From NCBI RefSeq assembly GCF_042477335.2, contig NC_091260.1, positions 62,955,501 through 63,019,500 of the forward strand: 64,000 nt of DNA, read 5' to 3'. This DNA comes from Ovis canadensis. Its lineage: Eukaryota > Chordata > Mammalia > Artiodactyla > Bovidae. The notes under the pieces are model-generated. The model made no database searches, was not told the DNA's origin, and worked only from the letters and a program-made list of their open reading frames with translations. The translations under genes and the position numbers were made by a program. Positions 11,712-22,778 of the stretch are shown piece after piece (the stretch's first letter is position 1; every line of letters begins with the position of its first letter).

Positions 11712-11722
11712 ACAGTATTTTT

Positions 11723-11811
11723 TTTAATTAATATATTTTTATTGAAAGATGATTGCTTTACAGAATTTTGCTGTTTTCTGTCAAACTGCAACATGAAACA
11801 GCCATAGGTAT
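11723..11811 (-). mobile_element. L1 3' end, about 90 bp insertion
   Basis: It begins with a T-rich tail, then has L1 3'-end sequence (attgctttacagaattttg, cagccataggtatac). The 11-mer ACAGTATTTTT flanks it exactly at 11712-11722 and 11812-11822. It is an extremely truncated L1 insertion. Confidence 0.8.
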
Positions 11812-11942
11812 ACAGTATTTTTATATGGATAATAAAATCATCAAGAATTAGTTGCAAATAGTATTGGAGAAAGTGAATAATCCAGGCACCTGTGATGTGG
11901 ATTGAAAGACTATATTTAAGAAGAAAAATTGCTACTATTTTA

Positions 11943-12400
11943 TTTTTTTAGTGGATACATACATTTATTTTTTTTACATATATTCTTTTTAATTTATTTT
12001 TGGGTGAACTATAGGGTATTTATTATTTTTTAATATATTTTACTTTACAATACTGTATTGGTTTTGCCATACATCAACATGAATCCACCACGGGCATACA
12101 CATGTTCCAAATGCTGAACTCCCCTCCCGTCTCCCTCCCCATACCACCTCCCTTCCCATACCCTCTCTCTGGTTCATCCTAGTGCACCAGCCCCAAACAT
12201 CCTGTATCCTGCATCAAACCTAGACTGGCGATTCACTTCTTATATGATATTATACATGTTTCAATGTCATTCTCCCAAATCATCCCACCCTCTCCCTCTT
12301 CCACAGAGTCCAAAAGACTGTTCTATACATCTGTGTCTCTTTTGCTGTCTCGCATCATTACCATCTTTCTAAAATCCATATATATGTGTTAGTATACTGT
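11943..12400 (-). mobile_element. L1-BT 3' end with perfect target duplication
   Basis: The L1 3' UTR (aatactgtattggttttgcc, ccaccacgggcatac, cctgcatcaaacctagactg) occupies about 12025-12400. The exact 15-mer ATTGCTACTATTTTA flanks the insertion at 11928-11942 and 12401-12415. Between the L1 end and the left duplication are about 80 extra T-rich bases with a second T run, which could be a short 3' transduction or a degenerate tail. The L1 body contains a small local duplication around cccatacc. Confidence 0.93.
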
Positions 12401-12415
12401 ATTGCTACTATTTTA

Positions 12416-12748
12416 GTAATGTATTTTATTTAAACATTTGCTAAATTCATCAAGAGACAAATTTTCAGCTAAAAAAGAAATTTTCTTACATACATACTGT
12501 TGAATCACTTTGCCAATAGTATAATTCTTTATTTTTCTATCACAGAGTTTTCCTTGTAATTGTTCTAAGTACTTGCAAATATTAATAGTTTTCCAAAGAG
12601 AAGTTTTCTGTGTTTGTAGAAGTTTGGAAAGTGAGGCATGTTATATTCTGTATAGTGGAAACATTAAAAAATTTTATACTGAAAAAAATAATTTATGGTA
12701 ACTGTAGTCCATGATACTTAAATAGTGAACACTTTTTTATAGCAGACA
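12416..12748. other. AT-rich DNA, nothing recognised
   Basis: No repeat or coding signal recognised in this interval. Confidence 0.5.
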
Positions 12749-12759
12749 TTTAAAATATA

Positions 12760-12971
12760 ATAAGAGTTTCCCCTGTTGCTCAGTGGTAAAGAATCCACCT
12801 GCCAGTGCAGGAGACCACCCATCCCTAAGTTGAGAAGAATCCTGGAGAAGGAAATGGCTACCCACTCCAGTATTCTTGCCTGAAAAAGTCCATGGACAGA
12901 GGAGCCTGGTGGGCTACAGTTCATGGGATTGCAAAGAGTCAGACAAGACAGACTAATTCTTTCACTTCACT
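12760..12971 (+). mobile_element. Bov-tA SINE with exact target duplication
   Basis: It has the head agagtttcccctgttgctca, the middle caatattcttgcctg-type block and the tail gagtcagacaagacag. The 11-mer TTTAAAATATA flanks it at 12749-12759 and 12972-12982. Confidence 0.92.
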
Positions 12972-12983
12972 TTTAAAATATAG

Positions 12984-13012
12984 AATAAATAAATAAATAA
13001 ATAAATAAATAA
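12984..13012 (+). repeat. (AATA)n microsatellite
   Basis: About seven AATA units directly after the right target duplication of the preceding SINE. Confidence 0.95.
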
Positions 13013-13759
13013 AATATAGAATAGTGTCTGAGGGACATTTATTTATGAAATATTGCTCTGAAGATATAATCATGTGATAATAATCTTGGTTCATAGACAG
13101 AATAATTATTACAAGGACTAATTATTGACTCTGGCACATGGGAAAAAGACAGTGAGCAAATATTGTCTGTGATAGAACTGTTTTATTAGGCTTCCACTCC
13201 ATTATTGAGTTGTAATCTAAACTATAGGAATTTATGAACTACAGATTTACAGAGAGTCAGAACAACCTTTGTCAGGAAACTACATTTGCCATCATAATTA
13301 GTTTGTCATTGTGAATTTACAGAGCTTCGTATAATATTGAAATTTCTCTTTGTTTCCTTAACAGTTATACTATCTTGAAATTAAACCTGTCAAGCAAAAT
13401 ATTCTCTAATATAAAGTAAAATTTAGTCCAGACATTTTTATTGCATGAGAACTGTGAACACCACAGAGTTTAGATTTATATATTTGACATAATTGCCCAT
13501 TAAAGTCTAGGAGGAGGTATAGTGTTCATTCTAAGTAAAGAAGAATCACTGAACTCAATTCTAAAATGTATGTTAAGGTGTAATCCATTCCTGGTGTATT
13601 TCCTAGACATTCGAGTGAATGAAATTTTCCCCATTAACATTCCCTTTTATAAGGTTTAAAACCTCTTAATGTGACTCTGCTGGGATTTTTGTTTGTCCTG
13701 ACAGTTATTTCAGTACACTTAATGATTTACTCAGTTTGTTTGGAATGGATTTGGCATCT
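13013..13759. other. AT-rich DNA, nothing recognised
   Basis: No repeat or exon recognised; a 63-codon frame at 13671-13862 runs into the MIR and is judged incidental. Confidence 0.5.
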
Positions 13760-13950
13760 ATTCTTATGTACCAAGTACTCGTCTAAAAGCTCATATGTTA
13801 ACTTTTTAATCCTCAGACTAATCCATTACGGTAGATCTTACTCTCATTATGGTCCAGTCTGAACATTTGAATAAATTAAGTCATAGAGCAGTTAATTTAT
13901 CCAAAGTAGAATAGATAGTTAGTTCCAAAGTCTGAGTTTGCACCCAGTTG
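13760..13950 (-). mobile_element. MIR SINE (ancient)
   Basis: On the plus strand it shows the reverse-complement MIR order: a variant of taccaagtactcg (consensus ctatgtgccaggcactg), then tttttaatcctcagac, actctcattatgg, aattaagtcatagagcag and ctgagtttgcacccag. It is strongly diverged, as expected for this pan-mammalian family. Confidence 0.72.
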
Positions 13951-13954
13951 TCTG

Positions 13955-14078
13955 ACTTCAGGCCAGAATACTGGAGTGGATAGCCTTTCCCTTCTCCAGG
14001 GGATTTTCCCAACCCAGGGATCAAACCCAGGTCTTCCTCACTGCAAGCAGATTCTTTACCAGCTGAGCCACAAGGGAA
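13955..14078 (-). mobile_element. Bov-tA SINE, partial
   Basis: It starts mid-element at ccagaatactggagtgg and runs to the tRNA head (accagctgagccacaagg). The BovB-like tail is missing. It abuts the MIR. Confidence 0.88.
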
Positions 14079-15187
14079 TAGTATAATTTATATGAATCTA
14101 ATTTTTTTAAGAAATCATGAAATATAGCTGATATAAGAAATTATATCCATTAATCCCGACTTATGTTAAAATATAATAGAATACTTTGATGATTTAAAAA
14201 TGTATTTTGATAATCTTTCAGTCAATCCTAATCACAAATACATTTTAATAGCATTTTGGTGAGAGAGAATACAAATCTACAGATTATTTAAAACCGTTAA
14301 CTACCACATCTGAAAAATCTGAAACAATACTTTCCATAGGGTACAAATTCAATAATTATTTTAAATACATTAATAAGGGAAGTATTACTAATCAACTTGT
14401 AATAATGGCTTCTGTATAAAATTTAAAAATAGCTTCTGTTTAAAATTCCATATAAAATTTCATGTTGTATCCAAAATTTGGTAGTATGGCATATAATAAC
14501 TCTTGTATTCTGTACTTTTCACATTTCATCTAAACTTATTCTAGACAACGTTTTGATTTATATGCTGCATCCTATCTCTGATACATTTATTTTTATTTTA
14601 AAAATGAAGTTTGAAAGATTATAGTATATTTGACACAAACAGGCAAAACTTGGGATGAATGAAATCACTGTTTTTAGATGGTTGCTAGTCTTACATTACT
14701 AGTAGTAGTTATATTAATAATATTTTAAGTAAATAATATTAACCTGCCAATTTAAAAATCCTTCAATTTATATAGTAAATAAATTGAACTATTATAAATA
14801 TGAATTTAAGTAAATTTATAACAATAGAGTGAATCAATTATACTATAAAGAAGTAGCAATTTGAAAAAACTTCACTGGTAATATTCTGAAGACATTAATA
14901 TTTCTAATGTCAGTATTGGAGAGCCACTCAAAGAACTGCAACATTTATGAATAATATCACTTCTTCAGATAGCTTAATCACATGAAGAAAGGAACATCAT
15001 TTTGGTTAACTGATAAATGGATATAAAAAATGCTTCAAAATTAAAAATAGCAGCCTGTTTTATTGACTAAACTGGAGCAATAAATAGAAAAGTTAGTTTT
15101 ATTATTATCTATATTTTTACAAATCAGTTATTGATATGTTTTTTAAAGTATTTAATAGTAACTTATTTTAATAACAACTTTCTCAGG
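14079..15187. other. AT-rich DNA, nothing recognised
   Basis: No repeat or coding signal recognised. Confidence 0.5.
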
Positions 15188-15442
15188 CTATTTCATTAAG
15201 TTATTTAAAAATTATTTAAAAATTAGCCCTCGAAAATGCGAAGAACAATGGCTTTTGTTAGTTCTATCAGCTCTGAAATAATCACCATTGTCTTTCTTTT
15301 TAATTTGCGTTCTGGATATGCTAGTGGAGAATTCTGTGTCATAGGAAAGCAGGTGCAAGGGGCTAGAACTGCTCAAATAGCTGTAAGTCACATTAAGATG
15401 AAATTATTCAATGCAGAAGAAAATATTTTTCTTTATTTTTAG
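15188..15442 (+). other. Short open frame with possible splice sites
   Basis: A 68-codon frame begins at 15236 with a hydrophobic stretch (IITIVFLFNL). A GTAAGT donor-like hexamer lies at 15383-15388 and an acceptor-like tttctcag ends at 15186. I recognise no protein family. It may well be chance. Confidence 0.15.
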
Positions 15443-15699
15443 TGATTTCTTTATAAATGCCACCTATACTATATAGAAATAGTATGTTTGCTAGTAGCCT
15501 CCAGTTCCCATTTTCATATTTTTAAAAATTCCCAAAGAGATTCTACACAGCTGCTAATGCTAGGCTTGCTCTTAATTTAGATAATGATAGTGATCAATTA
15601 CTCATTTCAAACTAATTTCAATTGTAATAATATGTAAGGATAGAACAATATGTGAGAATGTATATCTGTTAATTATCTAATAGTGTAAGTCTTTTCTGT
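15443..15699. other. AT-rich DNA, nothing recognised
   Basis: No feature recognised. Confidence 0.5.
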
Positions 15700-16250
15700 A
15701 TTAAGCTTCAGCATGAGGACCTGAAATTCCAGGTGAGTTAATTATACAGGCAGCAGCGGGCCATGGAAAAGAGTCCCAGCATGTCTTTCGCTGAGCCCAC
15801 ACCCATTTATGCAAAACCATTCTTTTGTTGAAGTTATGTGATTTCTCACAATTATAGGCCTGGGGAGAAATATTATAAAGTGTTCAGAGCCTCCCTGGAT
15901 TTCATTCATCTGAATCAAATGATTACTGTTTGCCTTGGACCTGTAGCCAATTTAAGTGATCCCCTAAGCAAAATTGTAAACAACTGACAAATAAATCCAA
16001 GCATATTTTAAGAATTTTTACCTATAGAAATAGGTTTATCTTCATATCAATTTATATTTCACCTTTCCCCTGGGAATACATGGATCTTTTTACTCCTTCC
16101 TGTCTCAATCGGATTAAATATTGCTCTTGCAAGACAGCTAAGCTGCACAAATCTTTATTCATTAAAAGTTAAAAAAGCATCTCATATATTGATGAATTCA
16201 TCTTTTAAGCATATGGCTGCAGAAACAGATGAAAGCTTAGTGGTTTATTA
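15700..16250. other. Repeat-free stretch of higher complexity
   Basis: This stretch looks less simple and less AT-biased than its neighbours, contains no repeat that I recognise and several ATTA-type words. It is a candidate conserved non-coding element only by appearance. No coding frame stands out. Confidence 0.2.
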
Positions 16251-16479
16251 TTGAAAAAATGGTAACCACTGCTGCCCACTTTTAATGAAAGGTATAAAAG
16301 TATTTTAGATACTGTAGGAGAATACCATTTAAAACAAAGGTTATCACTACTAAGAATATTAAACTTGAAAATGAATCATTATATTACTTCTGGTCCTCTC
16401 AGCTCACTGACAATTATCACTACCAAAAATATATTAATCTTCTAAATTCTATAATAATGTTGGATATTTACAAGGTATT
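16251..16479. other. AT-rich DNA, nothing recognised
   Basis: No feature recognised. Confidence 0.5.
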
Positions 16480-16490
16480 AGCACAAACAG

Positions 16491-16760
16491 GAGAGAAGGC
16501 AATGGCACCGCACTCCAGTACTCTTGCCTGGAAAATCCCAGGGATGGAGGAGCCTGGTAGGCTGCAGTCCATGGGGTCGCGAAGAGTCGGGTACGACTGA
16601 GTGACTTCACTTTCACTTTTCACTTTCATGCATTGGAGAAGGAAATGGCAACCCACTCCAGGGTTCTTGCCTGGAGAATCCCAGGGATGGGGAAGCTTGG
16701 TGGGCTGCCGTCGATGGGGACGCGCAGAGTCAGACACGACTGAAGTGACTTAGCAGCAGC
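16491..16760 (+). mobile_element. Bov-A2 SINE (two-unit), exact target duplication
   Basis: Two Bov-A units follow one another, each beginning near ggagaagg.aatggca and joined by the linker cactttcacttttcactttc. The element ends in a short (AGC)n. The 11-mer AGCACAAACAG flanks it at 16480-16490 and 16761-16771. Low divergence suggests a fairly young insertion. Confidence 0.93.
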
Positions 16761-16773
16761 AGCACAAACAGAG

Positions 16774-17263
16774 GAAGTTGTTAGTAATTAATGAATAAGA
16801 GAGAAGTGAAGTGGAAAAATATTGAAAGCCTGAATACTAAATTGAACAGTAAATAAAGACTGTAGTTTTTACAGCTGGCTGGGAGCAGCACATTGTTAAA
16901 CCATTTGTATAAACGGTCCTTATTGTAAAAATGTAATATAGTAAAATAATAAACTAATAACCAACTGTAAAGTTTTATTATATTCCTATAAAAAGTTATT
17001 TTCATATACACAGTCCTGAAGTTCACTTGTGGTTAAGCTTTGTTGGTTAAGTCATTCAGATCAACTTTATAAGTCTCATGTTGGGATCTAGGCTGACGAA
17101 GCATTGTTAGTGACTATTCTCTGTATGTTATTCTCACCATGGGTCAACAGAGTTCAGGAGCAAAAACACGTCCTGTTGATCTCCTCATACACACTCACAT
17201 TCCATTCAGCAGTGTCACCTCATACTGATATGCCCATTATCAATGGGTCAGTGAATGATACTA
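16774..17263. other. AT-rich DNA, nothing recognised
   Basis: Short open frames (for example 17104-17310) have no motif. No repeat recognised. Confidence 0.5.
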
Positions 17264-17274
17264 TGTCCAAAATT

Positions 17275-18018
17275 CAGTTCAGTTGCTCAGTCATGTCCAA
17301 CTATTTGTGACCTCATGAATCGCAGCACACCAGGCCTCCCTGTCCATCACCAACTCTTGGAGTTCACCCAAACTCATGTGCATCGAGTCGGTGATGCCAT
17401 CCAACCATCTCATCCTCTGTCGTCCCCTTCTCCTCCTGCCCCCAATCCCTCCCAGCACCAGTCTTTTCTAATGAGTCAACTTTTCACATGAGGTGGCCAA
17501 AGTATTGGAGTTTCAGCCTCAGGATCGTTCCTTCCAATGAACACCCAGGACTGATCTCCTTTAGGATGGACTGGTTGGATCTCCTTGCAGTCCAAGGGAC
17601 TCACAAGAGTCTTCTCCAGCACCACAGTTCAAAAGTATCAATTCGGCACTCAGCTTTCTTCACAGTCCAACTCTCACATCTATACGTGACCACTGGAAAA
17701 ACCATAGTCTTGACTAGACTGACCTTTGTTGGCAAAGTAATATCTCTGCTTTTCAATATGCTATCTAGTTTGGTCATAACTTTCCTTCCAGGGAGTAAGC
17801 GTCTTTTAACATCATGGCTGCAGTCACCATTTGCAGTGATTTTGGAGCCCCTCAAAAATAAAGTCTGACACTGTTTCCACTGTTTCCCCATCTATTTCCC
17901 ATGAAATGATAGGTCCAGATGCCATGATCTTAGTTTTCTGAATGTTGAGCTTTAAGCCAACTTTTTCACTCTCCTCTTTCACTTTCATCAAGAGGCTTTT
18001 TAGTTCCCCTTCACTTTC
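17275..18018 (-). mobile_element. BovB LINE, 5'-truncated, exact target duplication
   Basis: The minus strand covers RT motif C neighbourhood to the 3' end. The 11-mer TGTCCAAAATT flanks it at 17264-17274 and 18019-18029. The antisense frame at 17488-17868 is a by-product. Confidence 0.95.
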
Positions 18019-18029
18019 TGTCCAAAATT

Positions 18030-18437
18030 TTAATCACTGAAATATTAGCACCTCAGAGAAATGAGTATAACACTACAAGGAAGAAAAACAAGTAATTGAT
18101 CACCCAATCTAGTACATCATCCTAAAACTATTTTGAAATGATAACTTAGAACTAAGCATTTTCCAATTTATTTTCATATTTTTTCTTAGTTTCAAAATCT
18201 ATAAACTACATAATCCTCTGTCATTTAAATAAAATGTATTTTAACTAATGAGATCTAGAACAAATTAATGCCTTTTGCCTTTACTTTTTATTCCTCTATG
18301 CAGACTTCCTCCTCCCAGGGTACTGTAGAATCTTATTTATTGGCTTTAATTAATATCAAATATAAATGTATCTTAAAACCATGATCATCTTTATGGGAAA
18401 AATGATAGAAAAATAAATTAGATTTGCAGTAGAATAA
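18030..18437. other. AT-rich DNA, nothing recognised
   Basis: No feature recognised. Confidence 0.5.
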
Positions 18438-18612
18438 TCATTGTTGTTGTTCATTTCCTCAGTCGTATCTGATTCTTTGCAACCCCATGGACTGTAGCAC
18501 ACCAGGCTTTCCTGTTCTTCATTAGTCTCCTGGAGTCTGCCCAAACTCATGCCCATTGAGTCAATGATGCCACCCAACCATCTCAATCCTCTGTTATCCC
18601 CAACCTGTCTCA
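18438..18612 (-). mobile_element. BovB 3' end, older subfamily
   Basis: It begins with ttgttgttgttcatttcctc rather than repeated ttcag, then atggactgtagcacacc and gatgccacccaaccatc. The (GTT)n start marks a variant BovB 3' terminus, also seen at 42119 and 49977. Only the last 175 bp are present. Confidence 0.85.
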
Positions 18613-19183
18613 TACCGAATGTCACAAAAATGCACAATTATATCCACTTTCTACTGATGTTCTTATGTAGCCTGAGATTACCCTATTGAAGTGAAACTAT
18701 GAAATTTACCACAAATAGAATTAAATGAAAGTAATATCTAAAATGCTTAAGGGTACCAAAATAAATTAAGAAAAGTAACTAAATGCCCAAATCATCCTTG
18801 AAATTTTATTGACAATCTTTAAAGTATGTGTTCATATATTCAGTATAATGAGATAATCTAACTGAATTGCTTTTTCATACTGTTCATGGGGTTCTCAAGG
18901 CAACAGTACTGAAGTGGTTTGCCATTCCGTTCTCCAGTGGATCGCATTTTGTCAGACCTCTCCACCATGACCCATCCATCTTTGGTGGTCTACATGGCAT
19001 GGCTCATAGTTCCACTGAGTTAGACAAGGCTGTGGTCTATGTGATTAGATTGGTTAGTTTCCTGTGACTGTGGTTTTCAGTCTGTCTGCCCTCTGATGGA
19101 GAAGGATAAGAGGCTTATGAAAGCATCCTGATGGGAGAGACTGACTGAAGGGAAAACTGGATTTTGTTCTGATTGGTGGGGCC

Positions 19184-19777
19184 ATGCTCAGTAAGTCTTT
19201 AATCCAATTTTATGTTGATGCAGCCTTGTCTAACTTAATGAAACCAAGTCATGCCTGTGGGGCAACCCAAGAAGGGGGGGTCATGGTAGAGAGGTCTGAC
19301 AGAATGTGGTCCACTGGAGAAGGGAATGGCAAGCCACTTCAGTATTCTTGCCTTGAGAACCCCATGAACAGTATGAAAAGGAAAAATGATAGGATACCAA
19401 AAGAGGAACTCCCCAGGTCATTAGGTGCCCAATATGCTACTGGAGATCAGTGGAGAAATAAATCCAGAAAGAATGAAGGAACGGAGCCAAAGCAAAAACA
19501 ATACCCAGTTGTGGATGTGACTGGTGATAGAAGCAAGATTCGATGCTGTAAAGAGCAATATCGCATGGGAACCTGGAATTTCAGGTCCATGAATCAAGGC
19601 AAATTGGGAGTGGTCAAACAAGAGATGGCAAGGGTGAACGCCAGCAAATTTGGAAAACTCAGCTGCGGCCACAGGACTGGAAAAGGTCAGTTTTCATTCC
19701 AATCCCAAAGAAAGGCAATGCCAAAGAATGCTCAAACTACCGCACAACTGCACTCATCTCACACGCTAGTGAAGTAA
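19184..19777 (+). pseudogene. Chimeric frame across the BovB deletion
   Basis: A 197-codon frame starts in the BovB leader, reads the endonuclease N-terminus (GDRSKIRCCKEQYRMGTWNF, VVKQEMARVNA), crosses the deletion junction and continues out of frame through RT sequence (SKFGKLSCGHRTGKG). The part after the junction is a shifted reading of RT codons. No functional product is expected. Confidence 0.8.
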
Positions 19778-19812
19778 TACTCAAAATTCTCCAAGCCAGG
19801 CTTCAGCAATAT

Positions 19813-20646
19813 GTGAGCCATGAACTCCCTGATGTTCAAGCTGGTTTTAGAAAAGGCAGAGGAACCAGAGATCAAATTGCCAACATCCGCTGGATCATGG
19901 AAAACACAAGAGAGTTCCAGAAAAACATCTATTTCTGCTTTATTGACTATGCCAAAGCCTTTAACTGTGTGGATCACAACAAACTGTGGAAAATTCTGAA
20001 AGAGATGGGAATACCAGACCACCTAACCTGCCTCTTGAGAAATCTGTATGCAGGTCAGGAAGCAACAGTTAGAACTGGACATGGAGCAACAGACTGGTTC
20101 CAAATAGGAAAAGGTGTACGTCATGGCTGTATATTGTCACCCTGCTTATTTAACTTCTATGCAGAGTACATCATGAGAAACGCTGGGCTGGAAGAAACAC
20201 AAGCTGGAATCAAGATTGCCAGGAGAAATATCAATAACCTCAGATATGCAGATGACACCACCCTTATAGCAGAAAGTGAAGAGGAGCTAAAAAGCCTCTT
20301 GATGAAAGTGAAAGAGGAGAGCGAAAAGGTTGGCTTAAAGCTCAACATTCAGGAAACGAAGATCATAGCATCTGGTCTCATCACTCCATTGGAAATAGAT
20401 GGGGAAACAGTGAAAACAGTGTCAGACTTAATTTTTTGGGGCTCCAAAATCACTACAGATGGTGATTGCAGCCATGAAATTAAAAGACGCTTACTCCTTG
20501 GAAGAAAAGTTATGACCAACCTAGATAGTATATTCAAAAGCAGAGACATTACTTTGCCGACTAAGGTCTGCATAGTCAAGGCTATGGTTTTTCCTGTGGT
20601 CATGTATGGATGTGAGAGTTGGACTGTGAAGAAGGCTGAGCGCTGA
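19813..20646 (+). pseudogene. BovB reverse transcriptase, 277-codon intact frame
   Basis: This is the longest open frame in the window. Motifs in order: QAGFRKGRGTRDQIAN (residues 9-24), motif A FIDYAKAF (43-50), the motif B region GVRHGCILSP (101-110), motif C YADD (145-148), then HEIKRRLLLGRKVM (221-234) and MYGCESWTVKKAER (264-277). Two changes stand out against other copies here: FNCVDH instead of FDCVDH, and GVRH instead of GVRQ. RT motifs before QAGF lie upstream in the same element. Without an endonuclease or a complete ORF2 it is not autonomous, though the stop-free palm suggests a recent source. Confidence 0.9.
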
Positions 20647-21058
20647 AGAACTGATGTTTTTGAACTGTGGTGTTGGAGAAGACTCTTGAGAGTCCCTTGG
20701 ACTGCAAGGAGATCCAACCAGTCCATTCTGAAGGAAATCAGTCCTAAATATTCATTGGAAGGACTGATGCTGAACCTGAAACTCCATTACTTTGGCCACC
20801 TATTGTGAAGACCGGACTCATTTGAAAAGACCTTGATGCTGGGAAAGATTGAAGGTGGAAGAAGGAAGGAATGACAGGGGATGAGATGGTTGGATGACGT
20901 CACCAATTCAATGGACATCAAGTTGAGTAAACTCCGGGAGTTGGTGATGTCAGGGAGGCCTGGAGTGTTGCAGTCCGTGGGGTAGCACGGAGTCGGACAC
21001 GACTGAGCCACTGAAAAGAACTGACCTGAATTGCTTAATAGTAAAAGTGTATACAAAT

Positions 21059-21265
21059 CCCCCCTCACTCAGTGAGTAAAGAATGCATCTGCTATACAAG
21101 AGACACATGAAACCTGAGTTCAGTCTCTGGGTTGGGAATATCCCTTAGAGAAAATGACAACCGTCTCCAGAATTCTTGCCTTAGAAATCCCCTGAACAGA
21201 GGAGCCTGCAGGACTACAGTTCATGGGGCGGCAAAGAGTCGGACAAGACTAAGTGACTCTGCATG
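21059..21265 (+). mobile_element. Bov-tA SINE
   Basis: It contains cccctcactcagtgag, the middle block aattcttgccttagaaa and the tail gagtcggacaagactaag. The 7-mer TACAAAT lies at 21052-21058 and 21281-21287, a possible target duplication. Confidence 0.88.
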
Positions 21266-21268
21266 AAC

Positions 21269-22422
21269 ATGAGTGTGTGCTACAAATTGGTTATACCAAA
21301 GTTTAGACGTCACTATTGAATTGAAAATATTATTTTTAAGCAAGTTGAACTCATAGGAAGCATTGAAAATGAGATTTTATCCATTTGCAATGATGTAATG
21401 GACAGAAGAAAATTCAAAATATGCCTTAGGTCTAGTAGCTTTTAATTCACCATATATCTTCAGACTGAGGAAATTGATTGTTTCTGTTCATATATACATT
21501 GATCATCATTGTGAAAAATTCTTCTTCATGAGTGTTCAACTTTAAGTATGAATACAGAGTCTATTTAAGTATAATGCACTTAAATCCTTACACAATGAAA
21601 GAATGATTAATGTCCTGCTAAACCATTTGAAGTAACCAAAGAAACTATAGGCAGAGACAGGTGGGTTTTGTCATGGCTGGATGTCTTGTTCAGCAGACCA
21701 TAGAAACAAATTAAGGCCTACATTTTACAATTTTAGTTATCACATTGATTTTCCAGGCTGGCAGCTGGCAACATCCAGAGGAATCAGACACTCTCATTCA
21801 TTGTGTTAAACAAAAAGAGAGAGAGAGAAAGTTTCATTTTCAGTAACCCAAATCCAATGAATCTTACATATACATGATGTAGAAAACATATGAGTTAATT
21901 TTAAGAATTGGTATACAGCCTTTTGAAAACTTCTCAAAAGTATATAAAGCAATTTGTTTCACAATTCACATTTAGAATGGCACTACTAGTCCTTGGCTGT
22001 CCCACGAGGTAGAGGAAATCCACAGTCATCATATGAGGAATCTATCACATTTAGAACATTTTCACAGTGGTGAAGATTTGAAGTTTGTCATTATACATGT
22101 TATTTTTGTCCCAGTTTATCCAATAAGTCATTAAATAAAACTGAGTGGGTTATATTGCTTCTCTTTCACCTACAACTCAGTCTAACTGATATTATGTAGA
22201 GCTGAGGATCAAGATTAAATACATTGAAATGTGTAAAGACTTTACATGTTTCCAGTACATACAGAGATCATTATTTATTAGGTTAGTTTCACTTTTGAGA
22301 GATTAATTAGAATTTATCACATACTAAAGCCCTCTTCTGAATTTTGAAATGTGTATAGATCAAAGATCTTTTGCATTCATTAAAAGCAATCACTATTTTT
22401 AATCTGAAGTGTGAAGTCAATT
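21269..22422. other. AT-rich DNA, nothing recognised
   Basis: Includes a small (AG)n run near 21818-21832. No repeat family or exon recognised. Confidence 0.5.
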
Positions 22423-22463
22423 CCGAAGTTGACATTTTGTTCTTTTTTTTTTTTTTTTTTTTT

Positions 22464-22778
22464 AAATCTCTCAGCCTGATATATTTTATTTCAGAAATAA
22501 ATTTGTGGAAATATTTTAGTTGCTATACACTGGAAAGAAACCTAGAAGCACTCAGAAAATAAAGCACATTGAGATAAGAAAATTGTATTGGTATCTTTTA
22601 GCTTAATACATCTTCCTTTGTTATTTAAATATTTCAGAAAGAGTTAGGTGATGACATTTTTCATTAATTATCCCTTCCAGAGATCCTGGCTACATCTATT
22701 TGAGAAACAACTTGGGAAAACACTAAACATTTTATGGTAAGATTAAGTATAAATTGGAAATTCAGTTGAATAATGATG
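22464..22778 (-). other. Sequence transduced by L1 (3' flank of its source)
   Basis: This non-repetitive segment lies between the first A-rich tail of the L1 and the terminal 21-base poly-T. On the minus strand an AATAAA signal (22485-22490) lies 21-22 bases before the terminal poly-A, the normal distance for a polyadenylation site. It should match the DNA just downstream of the parent L1 elsewhere in the genome. Confidence 0.75.
22485..22490 (-). promoter_or_regulatory. Polyadenylation signal used by the transduced L1 transcript
   Basis: TTTATT on the plus strand is AATAAA on the minus strand, about 22 bases from the poly-A tract that ends the insertion. Confidence 0.7.

Larger units (their letters stand above)
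18873..21025 (+). mobile_element. BovB LINE with internal deletion and intact ends
   Basis: The exact 11-mer CTGAATTGCTT flanks the unit at 18862-18872 and 21026-21036, so it is one insertion. It carries a BovB 5' leader (18873-19420), the start of the endonuclease region (GTWNFRSMNQGK, near 19560-19610), then jumps at about 19640 from gggtgaacg to ccagcaaatttgg in the RT region. Aligned to the 2651-5674 copy, about 1.36 kb is missing, taking out most of the endonuclease and the linker. RT and the 3' end follow. Confidence 0.93.

Noticed and set aside
15236..15442. Signal-peptide-like small protein
   Set aside because: Hydrophobic run and donor site only. Reported as a low-interest observation, not as a gene.
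16491..16760. Regularly spaced repeats in Bov-A2 elements as a CRISPR-like array
   Set aside because: The units are about 130 bp SINE monomers without spacers, in a mammalian genome.
18873..21025. BovB deletion junction as a splice product
   Set aside because: The bases at the joint do not fit removal of a GT...AG intron, since the nearby GT is retained and the overlap is one base.
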